This document shows positions 41,501 through 49,811 of a DNA stretch of 64,000 nt, piece after piece (positions within the stretch are counted from its first letter, which is position 1; each line of letters starts with the position of its first letter). The notes beneath the pieces are model-generated. The model was not told the origin of the DNA. It made no database searches and was given only the letters and a program-made list of their open reading frames with translations. The position numbers and the translations under genes are program-made. The DNA lies in the NCBI RefSeq assembly GCF_007994735.1, contig NZ_VOIL01000001.1, positions 682,001-746,000 on the forward strand, given 5' to 3'. Source of the stretch: Nesterenkonia populi. GTDB lineage: Bacteria; Actinomycetota; Actinomycetes; Actinomycetales; Micrococcaceae.

Positions 41501-42787
41501 TCAGTGGGGTGCCCGGAGGCGGCTGGGCTCCCCCATCTGGCCTGTGGCGGCCAGCACGGCCTCCTCCAGGATGGCCAGGCCCTTCTGCAGATCCTCGTCC
41601 GGGATGTTCAGAGCGGGCATCAGCTTGACGACCTCGTCCTGGGGGCCTGAGGTCTCAACGAGCATGTTGCGCTTGTACGCCTCGGCGGCGACCTTTCCGG
41701 CGGTGTCCGGGTCCGGGAAGCTGACGCCGGTGAGGAAGCCGCGGCCCTTGATGTAGGAGCCCTTGACGTGCTCGGTGATCTTCTCCATGCCGGTGCGGAG
41801 GGTCTCGATCTTGCCGGCGAGCTCCTTCTGGAAGGAGCCGTCGGACCAGAAGAGCTCCAGGGCGCGGGCGGCGGTGACGAAGGCGAGGTTGTTGCCCCGG
41901 AAGGTCCCGTTGTGCTCGCCGGGCTCCCAGACGTCCAGCTCGGACTTGAACAGGGTCAGCGCCATGGCGAGGCCATAGCCGGAGATCGACTTGGAGACGC
42001 AGACGATGTCGGGGTAGATGCCTGCTTCTTCGAAGGAGAAGAAGGTGCCGGTGCGACCGCAGCCTGCCTGCACGTCGTCGACGATCAGCAGAATCTTGTG
42101 CCGCTTGAGCAGGTCGGCCAGGGCCTTCAGCCACTCCATGCGGGCCGCGTTGAGGCCGCCTTCGCCCTGGACGGTCTCGACGATGACGGCGGCGGGCTTG
42201 TCCACGCCGGAGCCGGAGTCCTCAAGGACCTTCTCCAGCCAGAGAAAGTCAGGGATGTCCCCGTCGAAGTAGTCGTCGTAGGGGATCTTGGAGCTGTTGG
42301 TCAGCGGAATGCCTGCGCCGCGGCGCTTCATCGAGTTGCCGGTCACGGACAGGGCGCCCAGGGTCATCCCGTGGAACGCGTTGGTGAAGGACAGGATGTG
42401 CTGCCGCCCGGTGACCTTGCGGGCCAGCTTCAGCGCGGCCTCCACAGTGTTGGTTCCTGTGGGGCCGGGGAACATCACCTTGTAGTCCAGGTTGCGGGGC
42501 TCGAGGATGACCCGATCGAAGGTCTCCAGGAAGCGCCTCTTTGCGGGGGACTTCATGTCCATGGAGTGGGTGACCCCGGAGTTGGCCACATACTCGACCA
42601 CCAGGTCGCGCAGCTCGGGATGGTTGTGCCCGTAGTTCAGCGCGCCCGCCCCGGAGAAGAAGTCCAGGTACTTGGTGCCGTCCTCGGACCACTGATAGGG
42701 GCCCTCTGCCTTCTCGAAGACGGCGGGCCAGCTCATGCAGTAGCTCCGCACCTGGGATTCGCGGGTATCAAAAATGTCTGTAGCCAT
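41501..42787 (-). CDS. ectB: L-2,4-diaminobutyrate-2-oxoglutarate transaminase
   Basis: A 428-residue class III aminotransferase that makes diaminobutyrate from aspartate semialdehyde and glutamate. The PLP lysine is in [16 protein letters not shown], with [17 protein letters not shown] upstream. It is the middle gene of ectABC, with gaps of 82 bases to ectA and 128 bases to ectC. The ribosome site is AGGAAAG. Confidence 0.96.
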   Translation of the reverse strand: MATDIFDTRESQVRSYCMSWPAVFEKAEGPYQWSEDGTKYLDFFSGAGALNYGHNHPELRDLVVEYVANSGVTHSMDMKSPAKRRFLETFDRVILEPRNLDYKVMFPGPTGTNTVEAALKLARKVTGRQHILSFTNAFHGMTLGALSVTGNSMKRRGAGIPLTNSSKIPYDDYFDGDIPDFLWLEKVLEDSGSGVDKPAAVIVETVQGEGGLNAARMEWLKALADLLKRHKILLIVDDVQAGCGRTGTFFSFEEAGIYPDIVCVSKSISGYGLAMALTLFKSELDVWEPGEHNGTFRGNNLAFVTAARALELFWSDGSFQKELAGKIETLRTGMEKITEHVKGSYIKGRGFLTGVSFPDPDTAGKVAAEAYKRNMLVETSGPQDEVVKLMPALNIPDEDLQKGLAILEEAVLAATGQMGEPSRLRAPH

Positions 42788-42869
42788 GCTTCTTTCCTGG
42801 GTTACCTAACGGGTTGCGAACAGAAACTTAGAGTACGACGACAAAGCTTGGGAGAACCTGGGGGTTCGA

Positions 42870-43397
42870 CTACGTCGCCGGGGCGTGCAGCGGCTCCACG
42901 GTGTAGAGGTCCTCGGCGGCGTGCTCCTCACCAGTCTCCTCCTGATGCGGGAAGAGGTCTTCGGTGAACAGGGAGGTGCGGGTCATCTCGGTGCCGTGTG
43001 CGCGGGCCAGGGCCCCGAAGAGCGCCAGGGAGGCCTCATTGTCGATGGTGACCGTAGTCTCCAGCCGGGAGACGTCGTCGGCAGTGCGCTCGACCAGGTC
43101 GAAGAGCATCTTCTTGGCCAGCCCGCGGCCTCGGAACCGGGAGTCCACTGCGACCTGCCACACGAACAGGGTGGAGGGGTCTGTCGGTTTGCGGTAGCCG
43201 GTGATGAAGCCCGCCGGCTCTCCTTCCACCTCAGCGATCACTGAGGTCCCGGCGAAGTCTCGCGCCCACAGCAGGTACGCGTAGGGGGTGTTGGTGTCCA
43301 GCACCCCCGTGCCCTCCGCAAGGCGCCAGAGGTCTGCCCCGTCGGCCACCGTGGGTGGCCGCAGGATGATCAGCTCATTGCTCTGTTGGTCGCTCAT
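42870..43397 (-). CDS. ectA: L-2,4-diaminobutyric acid acetyltransferase
   Basis: A 175-residue GNAT enzyme that acetylates diaminobutyrate from acetyl-CoA. Family features are IILRPPTVADGADLWRLAE, the acetyl-CoA loop SRFRGRGLAKKML and TVTIDNEASLALFGALAR. I use the ATG at 43397, since a TAATCT hexamer seven bases upstream points to a short or absent leader and the longer frame is not family-like. It is divergent from csbD. Confidence 0.94.
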   Translation of the reverse strand: MSDQQSNELIILRPPTVADGADLWRLAEGTGVLDTNTPYAYLLWARDFAGTSVIAEVEGEPAGFITGYRKPTDPSTLFVWQVAVDSRFRGRGLAKKMLFDLVERTADDVSRLETTVTIDNEASLALFGALARAHGTEMTRTSLFTEDLFPHQEETGEEHAAEDLYTVEPLHAPAT

Positions 43398-43404
43398 CGC
43401 TCCA

Positions 43405-43410
43405 AGATTA
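43405..43410 (-). promoter_or_regulatory. -10 hexamer of ectABC
   Basis: On the minus strand TAATCT ends seven bases before the ectA ATG. The remaining divergent region to csbD (43411-43607) is where osmotic control would act; I see no clear operator in it. Confidence 0.45.
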
Positions 43411-43607
43411 GTAAGACCCGGTGACGATTCCAACAGCGCTGCACAAAGCTTGAAAGTTCCTCAGCAGATTGGTATGCGACGACGTCTGGAGTCTGGGTGT
43501 CGGCCCAGAGCTTGCCATGAATCCCCTTGAGAGTGCTGACAAGGCGTAAACCGCTCAGTAACATGATTCCTGAAATTGTCCGCAGACAGAAAGAGGAGGT
43601 TCCGCTG

Positions 43608-43826
43608 ATGGGACTCGAGGACAAGGCAGACGCAGGCAAGGACAAGGTGGCCGGCAGCGCCAAGGAGGGCGCAGGAAAGCTCACCGGTGACGAGCGCACC
43701 GAGGCCGAGGGCAAGGGCCAGAATCTTCAGGGCAAGCTGAAGGACGCCGGCGAGTCCGTGAAGGACGCAGCGGGCGACGCCCGCGACTCGGTGAAGGGCT
43801 TCGCCGACGGCATGAAGAAGGACTGA
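43608..43826 (+). CDS. CsbD family stress-response protein
   Basis: A 72-residue hydrophilic, Lys/Glu/Asp/Gly-rich protein (MGLEDKADAGKDKVAGSAKEG) of the CsbD family, which is induced by general stress in many bacteria; its molecular function is unknown. AGAGGAGG gives a strong ribosome site for the ATG at 43608. Its position divergent from ectA fits a shared salt-stress response. Confidence 0.9.
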   Translation: MGLEDKADAGKDKVAGSAKEGAGKLTGDERTEAEGKGQNLQGKLKDAGESVKDAAGDARDSVKGFADGMKKD

Positions 43827-43852
43827 GGCCAGCCTCCGCGCTGAGCTCCCGA

Positions 43853-43881
43853 GGCCGGGCAGGACACGCTCCTGCCCGGCC
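43853..43881 (+). terminator. Terminator of csbD
   Basis: GGCCGGGCAGGA (43853-43864) and TCCTGCCCGGCC (43870-43881) form a perfect 12-base stem with loop CACGC, followed by CTTCTGCGTCT. Confidence 0.75.
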
Positions 43882-43901
43882 CTTCTGCGTCTACGGCCGG
43901 T

Positions 43902-43907
43902 TAGACT
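43902..43907 (+). promoter_or_regulatory. -10 hexamer of the permease gene (leaderless-type)
   Basis: TAGACT ends eight bases before the GTG at 43916; no Shine-Dalgarno is present. Confidence 0.5.
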
Positions 43908-43915
43908 CGTCCGCC

Positions 43916-45295
43916 GTGACAAAAAGCTTCGTGCCCGGCTTCGGCTGGAAGATCCACGGTGACGGAAAGACCATCAGGCCCGGCGACGTCGTTGCCCCGG
44001 AGGAGCGGCTGAGCTGGCCGCAGACCGCCGGAGTCGGCATGCAGCACGTGGTCGCGATGTTCGGCGCCACGTTCCTCGTCCCGGTGATCACCGGGTTCCC
44101 GCCGTCCACCACGCTGCTCTTCTCCGGGATCGGCACCCTGCTCTTCCTGGTCATCACCGCGGGCCGGGTCCCCAGCTATCTCGGCTCGTCCTTCGCGTTC
44201 CTCGCCCCCGTGGGCGCGGCGAGCGCACAGTACGGGATGTCAGGAGCGCTCGGCGGCATCCTCACGGCCGGCCTGGGACTGTTCCTGGTGGGACTGATCG
44301 TCCATTTCGCCGGACCCGCCTGGATCCAGAAGCTGATGCCCCCGGTGGTCACCGGATCCATCGTGGCGCTCATCGGCCTGAACCTGGCGCCGGCCGCCTG
44401 GGACAACGTCCAGGAGGGGCCGGTGACCGCCACGGTGACGATCGTGGCGATGCTCGTCGCCGGGGTGCTATTCCGCGGGATGCTCGGCCGCCTCTCTATC
44501 CTGGTCGGCGTCGTCGTGGGCTACTTGGTGGCTGTGGTGCGCGGCGAGGTGGACTTCTCTGAGGTCGACGGCGCCGGGTGGGTGGGCCTGCCGGAGTTCG
44601 CCTCCCCCACCTTCCACCCCGGCGTCTTGGTGCTCTTCATTCCCGTGGTGCTGGTGCTCGTGGCGGAGAACGTCGGGCATGTGAAGTCGGTGGCGCTGAT
44701 GACTAAGCGGGACCTCGATCCGATCACCGGCCGGGCGCTGATGGCCGACGGCGCGGCGACGATGCTCGCCGGCTCCGGCGGCGGCTCCGGCACCACCACC
44801 TACGCGGAGAACATCGGTGTGATGGCCTCCTCGAAGGTCTACTCCACCGCCGCCTACTGGGTGGCCGGCATGTTCGCGATCCTGCTGGCCCTGGTGCCGA
44901 AGTTCGGCGCCCTGGTCAACACGGTTCCCGACGGCGTCCTCGGGGGCGCCGGCACCGTGCTCTACGGGATGATCGGCATCCTTGGGGTGAGGATCTGGGT
45001 GCAGAACAAGGTGGACTTCTCCCATCCGATCAACTTGGCCGTCGCTGGGGTGCCTCTGATCATCGCGATCGCCGACTACACGATGCTCTTCGGCGAGATC
45101 GTCTTCACCGGCATCGCTCTGGGGTCCGTCGCCGCCCTCGTCATCCACCACGGGATGAGCGCGATCGCCCGTTGGCGCGGCACCGACGCCGGCTTCGAGG
45201 ACACCGAGGCTGACCTGGCCGTCCCCGTGAACCAGGACGACGCCGCACACCTCGAGACCGGTGGCAGCTGGGACGAGGACACCTCCGGGAGGTAA
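43916..45295 (+). CDS. Uracil/xanthine permease family (NCS2) transporter
   Basis: A 459-residue membrane protein of the nucleobase-ascorbate transporter family, with about 14 hydrophobic segments. Typical segments are MQHVVAMFGATFLVPVITG, the carrier motif region VLVAENVGHVKSV, and GGGSGTTTYAENIGVM, all close to UraA. Proton-coupled uptake of uracil or another nucleobase is expected. The C-terminus is an acidic cytoplasmic tail. The start is GTG at 43916. Confidence 0.9.
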   Translation: MTKSFVPGFGWKIHGDGKTIRPGDVVAPEERLSWPQTAGVGMQHVVAMFGATFLVPVITGFPPSTTLLFSGIGTLLFLVITAGRVPSYLGSSFAFLAPVGAASAQYGMSGALGGILTAGLGLFLVGLIVHFAGPAWIQKLMPPVVTGSIVALIGLNLAPAAWDNVQEGPVTATVTIVAMLVAGVLFRGMLGRLSILVGVVVGYLVAVVRGEVDFSEVDGAGWVGLPEFASPTFHPGVLVLFIPVVLVLVAENVGHVKSVALMTKRDLDPITGRALMADGAATMLAGSGGGSGTTTYAENIGVMASSKVYSTAAYWVAGMFAILLALVPKFGALVNTVPDGVLGGAGTVLYGMIGILGVRIWVQNKVDFSHPINLAVAGVPLIIAIADYTMLFGEIVFTGIALGSVAALVIHHGMSAIARWRGTDAGFEDTEADLAVPVNQDDAAHLETGGSWDEDTSGR

Positions 45296-45348
45296 GGGGG
45301 CAGCAGCGGGCGGGGATCAGCTGCTCTGCCTGAAGGCCGTCCTCGCTC

Positions 45349-46866
45349 TCATTCCTGCATGAGGGTGGCTGCCAGGGCCAGCAGGTGCTCCTCGGTCCTC
45401 GGCCTGCCGATGAGCTGGATGCTCCAGCTCAGCCCGTCGGCATCGGTGTGCACCGGCACGCTGATGGCAGGAAGGCCCAGCACGTTGACGATGGCGGTGT
45501 ATGGGGTGAACCGGCACTGCTCGGCCCCGTTCGCGGCAGGCTCCAGGCGGTCGAACCAGCCGACCTCCGGGGGTGCGTACCCGAGCACCGGGGTCATGAT
45601 CAGGTCCCAGGGGCCGAAGATGTCCCCGGCGGCGTCGGCGGCCTGCTGAAGGCGAGCCTCGGCGGCCTCTGCCTCACCGGCTGGGCGAGCCTCGGCGGTC
45701 TCGAGGTAGTGGCGGGTGAGCGGCTCCATCTGTTCCCGCTGGTCCTCCTGAAAGTTCCCGCGGGCAAGCCGTGAGGTCCACAGGGCGGTGAAGTCGCTGT
45801 AGAACTGTGCGGGCCAGAAGCGTTCCGAGCCCGTGCAGTGATCCGTGCCCTGAACGCTGTGGCCTCGGCGGCTCAGCCGGAGGATGCCCTCCTCCAGGGC
45901 GGCGACGGCTCCCTCCGCGAGGGTGATCTCCAGCTCCGGGGAGAAAGGCGATTCAGCGGTCACGCCCACCCTCACCGGTGCCGTGCCGTGCTGCTGTGCG
46001 TGGTGGACGGCACGGGAGGCCGGGCCGTAGGCGAGGCCGAGGCGGTCCTTGGCCCCGTCTGCAGGCTCGGTGCGGAACCGGCTTCCTGCCATCGCGTCGA
46101 AGAGCAGGGCGGCATCCTGGGGGATGGTGGCCAGAGGTCCGTTGACCCCGACGTTCGCGGCCAGCGGGGCCTGCGGGTCGTCGGGAAGGCGCCCGCGGCC
46201 GGGCTTCAGCCCGACCAGCCCGCAGGCGGCAGCGGGGATGCGGATAGAGCCGCCGCCGTCGCTGCCCGGGGCGAACGGCAGGATTCCGGCTGCCACCGCG
46301 GCGGCGGCCCCGCCTGAGGAGCCCCCGGCGGTCCGGGAAGGATCCAGCGGATTCCGGGCGGGCGGGCCCACCCGGTTCTCCGAGTAGCAGTGCAGTCCGA
46401 ACTCGGGCACCTGCGTCTTGCCGATGCTGACGGCGCCGGCGGCATGCGTGCGGCGCACCAGCGGCTCGTCCCGGGCGGGGATGTCCGCTGGGATCGCGAG
46501 GGTTCCGCGAGTCCTCGGCAGCCCGCCGACCCGGCTGAGGTCCTTGAACGCCAGCGGCAGCCCCAGCAGGGGCGTCTTCGCTGAGAGCTCGGCGAGCGAC
46601 CCGTGCCGGCGGACCATCTGGACGACCTCGTCGAGCTGCTCTGCCTTCGCCAGCGCGTACTCCGGATCCATCGAAATGAACGCGCCGAGCTCGGTGAGGG
46701 TCGCAGCGGCGGTCAGCGCCGTGCCGGTCAGCTCCACCGCGCTCACATCCCCGGTCAGGATCGCGGCCCTCCACTGGTCTGCCGTGGAAGCGCGGAAGTC
46801 GGCTCGGGTGCGGTCCGTGATGTGCTCAGCCGAGGGTGCGGGGTGCGGGGAGCTGAGCTGTGCCAT
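45349..46866 (-). CDS. Amidase signature family enzyme
   Basis: A 505-residue amidase. The Ser-cisSer-Lys triad can be placed: Lys108 ([11 protein letters not shown]), the cis-Ser in GGSSGG (181-186) and the nucleophile Ser207 in [13 protein letters not shown]. The closest types are aliphatic amidases and 6-aminohexanoate-cyclic-dimer-hydrolase-like enzymes; the substrate is unknown. It is not GatA, as no gatCB genes are beside it and the N-terminus differs. ATG 46866 is supported by a leaderless-type -10. Confidence 0.88.
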   Translation of the reverse strand: MAQLSSPHPAPSAEHITDRTRADFRASTADQWRAAILTGDVSAVELTGTALTAAATLTELGAFISMDPEYALAKAEQLDEVVQMVRRHGSLAELSAKTPLLGLPLAFKDLSRVGGLPRTRGTLAIPADIPARDEPLVRRTHAAGAVSIGKTQVPEFGLHCYSENRVGPPARNPLDPSRTAGGSSGGAAAAVAAGILPFAPGSDGGGSIRIPAAACGLVGLKPGRGRLPDDPQAPLAANVGVNGPLATIPQDAALLFDAMAGSRFRTEPADGAKDRLGLAYGPASRAVHHAQQHGTAPVRVGVTAESPFSPELEITLAEGAVAALEEGILRLSRRGHSVQGTDHCTGSERFWPAQFYSDFTALWTSRLARGNFQEDQREQMEPLTRHYLETAEARPAGEAEAAEARLQQAADAAGDIFGPWDLIMTPVLGYAPPEVGWFDRLEPAANGAEQCRFTPYTAIVNVLGLPAISVPVHTDADGLSWSIQLIGRPRTEEHLLALAATLMQE

Positions 46867-46873
46867 AGGCCTC

Positions 46874-46879
46874 ACTCTA
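46874..46879 (-). promoter_or_regulatory. -10 hexamer of the amidase gene (leaderless-type)
   Basis: On the minus strand TAGAGT ends seven bases before the ATG at 46866. Confidence 0.5.
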
Positions 46880-46914
46880 TGCACATCGTCGTGCCGCGGG
46901 GAGGCTCAGCGCGC

Positions 46915-46920
46915 TATCGT
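46915..46920 (+). promoter_or_regulatory. -10 hexamer of the rhodanese gene (leaderless-type)
   Basis: TATCGT ends six bases before the ATG at 46927. Confidence 0.45.
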
Positions 46921-46926
46921 GACGGC

Positions 46927-47253
46927 ATGAGCGACGTCGAGACTGTTCCCGCCGCAGAGGTCCCCGCCGACGCCCAGCTGCTGGACGTCCGGGAGGTCTA
47001 CGAGTTCCGGGCCGGGCATGCCCCCGGCGCCCTTCACATACCGGTGGAGGAGGTCCCTGTGAGGTTCGACGCCGAGCTTGACCCGGACGAGGACTATTAC
47101 GTGATCTGCCGGACGGGGGGCCGCAGCATTCAGATCGCCGGCTGGCTGACCCAGCAGGGGTACTCGGTGCTCTTCGTCGGCGGCGGGTATGACGGCTGGG
47201 TCACCTCCGGCCGCCCCATCGAGGGTGAGGATGGGGAGCCCCGCATCCTCTGA
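46927..47253 (+). CDS. Rhodanese-like domain protein
   Basis: A 108-residue single rhodanese domain with CH2A-like DVREVYEFRAGHAPGALHIP and active-loop cysteine in VICRTGGRS. It may carry a persulfide sulfur in the cytoplasm; the partner is unknown. It is divergent from the amidase, separated by 60 bases, and 18 bases upstream of pheA. Confidence 0.87.
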   Translation: MSDVETVPAAEVPADAQLLDVREVYEFRAGHAPGALHIPVEEVPVRFDAELDPDEDYYVICRTGGRSIQIAGWLTQQGYSVLFVGGGYDGWVTSGRPIEGEDGEPRIL

Positions 47254-47257
47254 GGGG

Positions 47258-47263
47258 TAGGCT
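47258..47263 (+). promoter_or_regulatory. -10 hexamer of pheA (leaderless-type)
   Basis: TAGGCT ends eight bases before the GTG at 47272, right after the rhodanese stop. Confidence 0.45.
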
Positions 47264-47271
47264 TCATCCCT

Positions 47272-48204
47272 GTGACCGGCACACTCCGCTACTCCTACCT
47301 GGGCCCCGCGGGCACCTTCACCGAGGCCGCCCTGGCCCAGATGCCCGGCGCCGAGCAGGCTGAACGCATCCCCACCTCCAGCGTGCTGGCCGCACTGACC
47401 ATGGTTGACGATGGGGAGGCCGACGCGGCCGTCGTCCCCATTGAGAACTCCGTGGAGGGCGGGGTCACCGCCACCTTGGACGCCGTCTCGGTGGCTCACC
47501 ACCTGCAGATCACCGCCGAGACGCTTGTTCCGATCACCTTCGTGCTGGCCTCCGGGCAGCCGATGGAGCTCTCCGAGGTGTCCTCGGTGGCCACCCACTC
47601 CCACGCCTGGGCGCAGGTCCGCTCCTGGGCTGAGAATGTGCTGCCTCGGGTGGAGTATGTTCCCGCGTCGTCCACCGCCGCCGGCGCGCACAGCCTGACC
47701 ACGGACATCCCGGTGGCGGATGCGGCGATCTGCGCCCCCCTGGTGGCCGAGCAGCTGGGCCTGCATGTGATCGCCTCCGGGATCGAGGATGTCCCTGGGG
47801 CGGTGACCCGCTTTGTGCTGGTCGCCAAGCCGGGCCCGGTGCCTGCGATGACCGGGGCCGACAAGACCACGGTGACCATCCCCCTGCCCGAGGACCGGGC
47901 GGGCGCGCTGATGGAGCTGCTGGAGCACTTCGCCACCCGCGGGGTGAACATCTGCCGCATCGAGTCCCGCCCCACCGGCAGCGCGATGGGCGACTACTTC
48001 TTCTCCATGGACCTGGAGGGCCACATCCGCGAGCCGCGGGTCGCGGACGCGCTCGCCGGCATCCACCGGGTCTCCCCGGCGGTCCGGTTCCTCGGCTCCT
48101 ACCCGCGGGCGGACGGCAAAGCCCAGCAGATGCGCCCGGACGTCTCTGAGGAGGCGTTCGACGCCGCCCAGCAGTGGGTGGCCTCCCTCATTCAGCACGG
48201 GTGA
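47272..48204 (+). CDS. pheA: Prephenate dehydratase
   Basis: A 310-residue monofunctional enzyme that converts prephenate to phenylpyruvate for phenylalanine synthesis. The catalytic domain starts YLGPAGTFTEAAL and contains PIENSVEGGVTATLD and the TRFVLV motif. A C-terminal ACT domain has GALMELLEHFATRGVNICRIESRP, where the ESRP motif binds phenylalanine for feedback control. GTG start, with no separate chorismate mutase domain. Confidence 0.95.
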   Translation: MTGTLRYSYLGPAGTFTEAALAQMPGAEQAERIPTSSVLAALTMVDDGEADAAVVPIENSVEGGVTATLDAVSVAHHLQITAETLVPITFVLASGQPMELSEVSSVATHSHAWAQVRSWAENVLPRVEYVPASSTAAGAHSLTTDIPVADAAICAPLVAEQLGLHVIASGIEDVPGAVTRFVLVAKPGPVPAMTGADKTTVTIPLPEDRAGALMELLEHFATRGVNICRIESRPTGSAMGDYFFSMDLEGHIREPRVADALAGIHRVSPAVRFLGSYPRADGKAQQMRPDVSEEAFDAAQQWVASLIQHG

Positions 48205-48228
48205 GGCTTCTCATCAGCCGCCCGTGGA

Positions 48229-48234
48229 TACACT
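48229..48234 (+). promoter_or_regulatory. -10 hexamer of the lipid kinase gene (leaderless-type)
   Basis: TACACT ends seven bases before the ATG at 48242 and supports that start over the GTG at 48224. Confidence 0.5.
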
Positions 48235-48241
48235 CGGGCCT

Positions 48242-49177
48242 ATGAGTCTGGTCGGCGTGGTCCTGAATGTGACCAAGGAGCATGCGGCTGAGGCGGTCCG
48301 GCTCATCGAGTTCGTCTGCTCCGAGGCCGGCATGGACACCCCGCTGATCATGGCTTCCACCGTTGATGACCCGGGCCATGTGATGACCCGCCGGGCGCTG
48401 GATGCCGGCTGCGACGTCGTCATCGCAGCCGGAGGCGACGGCACCGTCCGGGCGGTCGCCGCAGAGATCGCCGGCACGGACATCGCCCTGGGCGTGGTGC
48501 CGATGGGGACGGGGAACCTCTTCGCCCGCAACATCGGCCTGCCGCATGATGACCTGCTGTTCTGCGTCCAAGAAGCCATTCATGGTCAGGCTCACGCGGT
48601 GGACACGCTGCAGCTTCAGCTCAAGCGTGCTGATGGGTCCATCGACGAAGAGCTGTCCATGGTGATCGCTGGAGGAGGGCTCGACGCTGAGGTGATGGCA
48701 GACACCCGTGAGGCTCTGAAAGCACGGGCTGGGTGGCTCGCCTACGGAGAGTCCGGGCTGCGGCACGTGGCCGGACGTCGCAAGGACGTCACCGTGGAGC
48801 TCGACCACGGTGATCGTGCCGAGGTCCGGATCCGCTCCGTCCTGCTCGCCAACTGCGGAACCCTGCAGGGGGGAGTGCGTCTGGTGCCGACCGCCCTCTT
48901 CGACGACGGGCAGATGGACGTGGTGCTTCTCTCCCCGCGGAACCCGTGGGACTGGGCGCGCATCGTGGCGAAGACGGCGCTGCGCTTCGGTGAGGACATC
49001 CCGGTGATGACGGTCAAGCAGACCGCCGGGTGCTCTCTGGAGATGCAGGAGCCGATGCCGTTCCAGATCGACGGCGACGCCGTGGGAGAGGTGGTCGGGG
49101 TGAAGGCCGAGGTGGTGCCGTCCTCACTGAAGGTCAACGGTGTGGCCCGCGCCGTGACCGACCAGACCGCTGGATGA
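48242..49177 (+). CDS. Diacylglycerol kinase family (DagK-like) lipid kinase
   Basis: A 311-residue protein of the DAGK catalytic domain family. The nucleotide motif is AAGGDGTVRAVA, followed by LGVVPMGTGNLFARNIGLP, and the C-terminal domain has the typical beta-rich part (QIDGDAVGE). It would phosphorylate diacylglycerol or a related lipid at the membrane surface. Substrate choice cannot be read. Confidence 0.9.
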   Translation: MSLVGVVLNVTKEHAAEAVRLIEFVCSEAGMDTPLIMASTVDDPGHVMTRRALDAGCDVVIAAGGDGTVRAVAAEIAGTDIALGVVPMGTGNLFARNIGLPHDDLLFCVQEAIHGQAHAVDTLQLQLKRADGSIDEELSMVIAGGGLDAEVMADTREALKARAGWLAYGESGLRHVAGRRKDVTVELDHGDRAEVRIRSVLLANCGTLQGGVRLVPTALFDDGQMDVVLLSPRNPWDWARIVAKTALRFGEDIPVMTVKQTAGCSLEMQEPMPFQIDGDAVGEVVGVKAEVVPSSLKVNGVARAVTDQTAG

Positions 49178-49295
49178 CCCCTCCTGCAGGGGACACGCTG
49201 ACCTCGTTGCATCCCCTTTATGGGTCGCTCGCACGAGGCATCACTATGAGGACTTCGGTGTGAAAGCGGCTGTTTCGACACTAACGGGAGGAAAA

Positions 49296-49382
49296 ATGTA
49301 TAGATGTCCCATTGCCTGCCGAAATAAATGTTGGGCCCGGATCCGACAGACATCGTGTGTGACGCATTGTGAGGCGAGTTGA
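49296..49382 (+). CDS. Cys-rich 28-residue micro-ORF coupled to a lipoprotein gene
   Basis: ATG 49296 follows a strong GGGAGG at ideal spacing. The predicted peptide has 28 residues with five cysteines (positions 4, 8, 12, 21 and 25) in a basic background. Its TGA (49380-49382) shares one base with the ATG of the following lipoprotein gene, giving the TGATG arrangement used for translational coupling. It could be a regulatory leader peptide sensitive to Cys-tRNA, or a small metal- or redox-active peptide. No homologue is known to me. Coding potential is judged only from the ribosome site and coupling. Confidence 0.5.
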   Translation: MYRCPIACRNKCWARIRQTSCVTHCEAS

Positions 49383-49765
49383 TGTTGCGAAGAGTGACGG
49401 CGCGCGTCTTCACCCTCGTTTGCTTTGCGCTGCTGCTTGCATCATGCACTTCTGATACTGATGCAGGCCCTTCGGGAGACGCGGCCGGAGACCTTGTAGG
49501 GGTGAATGAGGGAGACGTCAGGGAAGAGCTTTCGGCTCAGACGCAGGTCATCGTTCAGGACGCGTCACCCATTGTCGGCGAGGAGCCCAGCTACGCCCCC
49601 GATGGTGGTGCAGCGTGGACAATCGTCCAGGCGTGCAGCGACCAGGCCACCCTCGGGGGGTCAGACCTGGTGGAGTACGCCGTTGTGCCTTCTGATGAGT
49701 ACGATGAGCAGCTCCAGGATGAGGTGGAGGCTGGGGGTCACGGTGATCTGATCAGCGGGTGCTGA
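49382..49765 (+). CDS. Small secreted lipoprotein, function unknown
   Basis: A 127-residue protein with a lipoprotein signal (ARVFTLVCFALLLASC, lipobox LASC), an acidic Asp/Gly linker and a short domain containing two further cysteines (QACSD and the last residue, SGC) that could form a disulfide. I do not recognise a family. It is probably anchored to the outer face of the membrane. The gene has no ribosome site of its own and appears to depend on the upstream Cys-rich micro-ORF. The segment is somewhat AT-richer than its neighbours. Confidence 0.7.
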   Translation: MLRRVTARVFTLVCFALLLASCTSDTDAGPSGDAAGDLVGVNEGDVREELSAQTQVIVQDASPIVGEEPSYAPDGGAAWTIVQACSDQATLGGSDLVEYAVVPSDEYDEQLQDEVEAGGHGDLISGC

Positions 49766-49798
49766 GCCGTAATGATGATCGCATGGCGGGCCGCCCGA

Positions 49799-49804
49799 TA
49801 GGCT
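49799..49804 (+). promoter_or_regulatory. -10 hexamer of serS (leaderless-type)
   Basis: TAGGCT ends seven bases before the GTG at 49812. Confidence 0.5.
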
Positions 49805-49811
49805 GGTCCCC

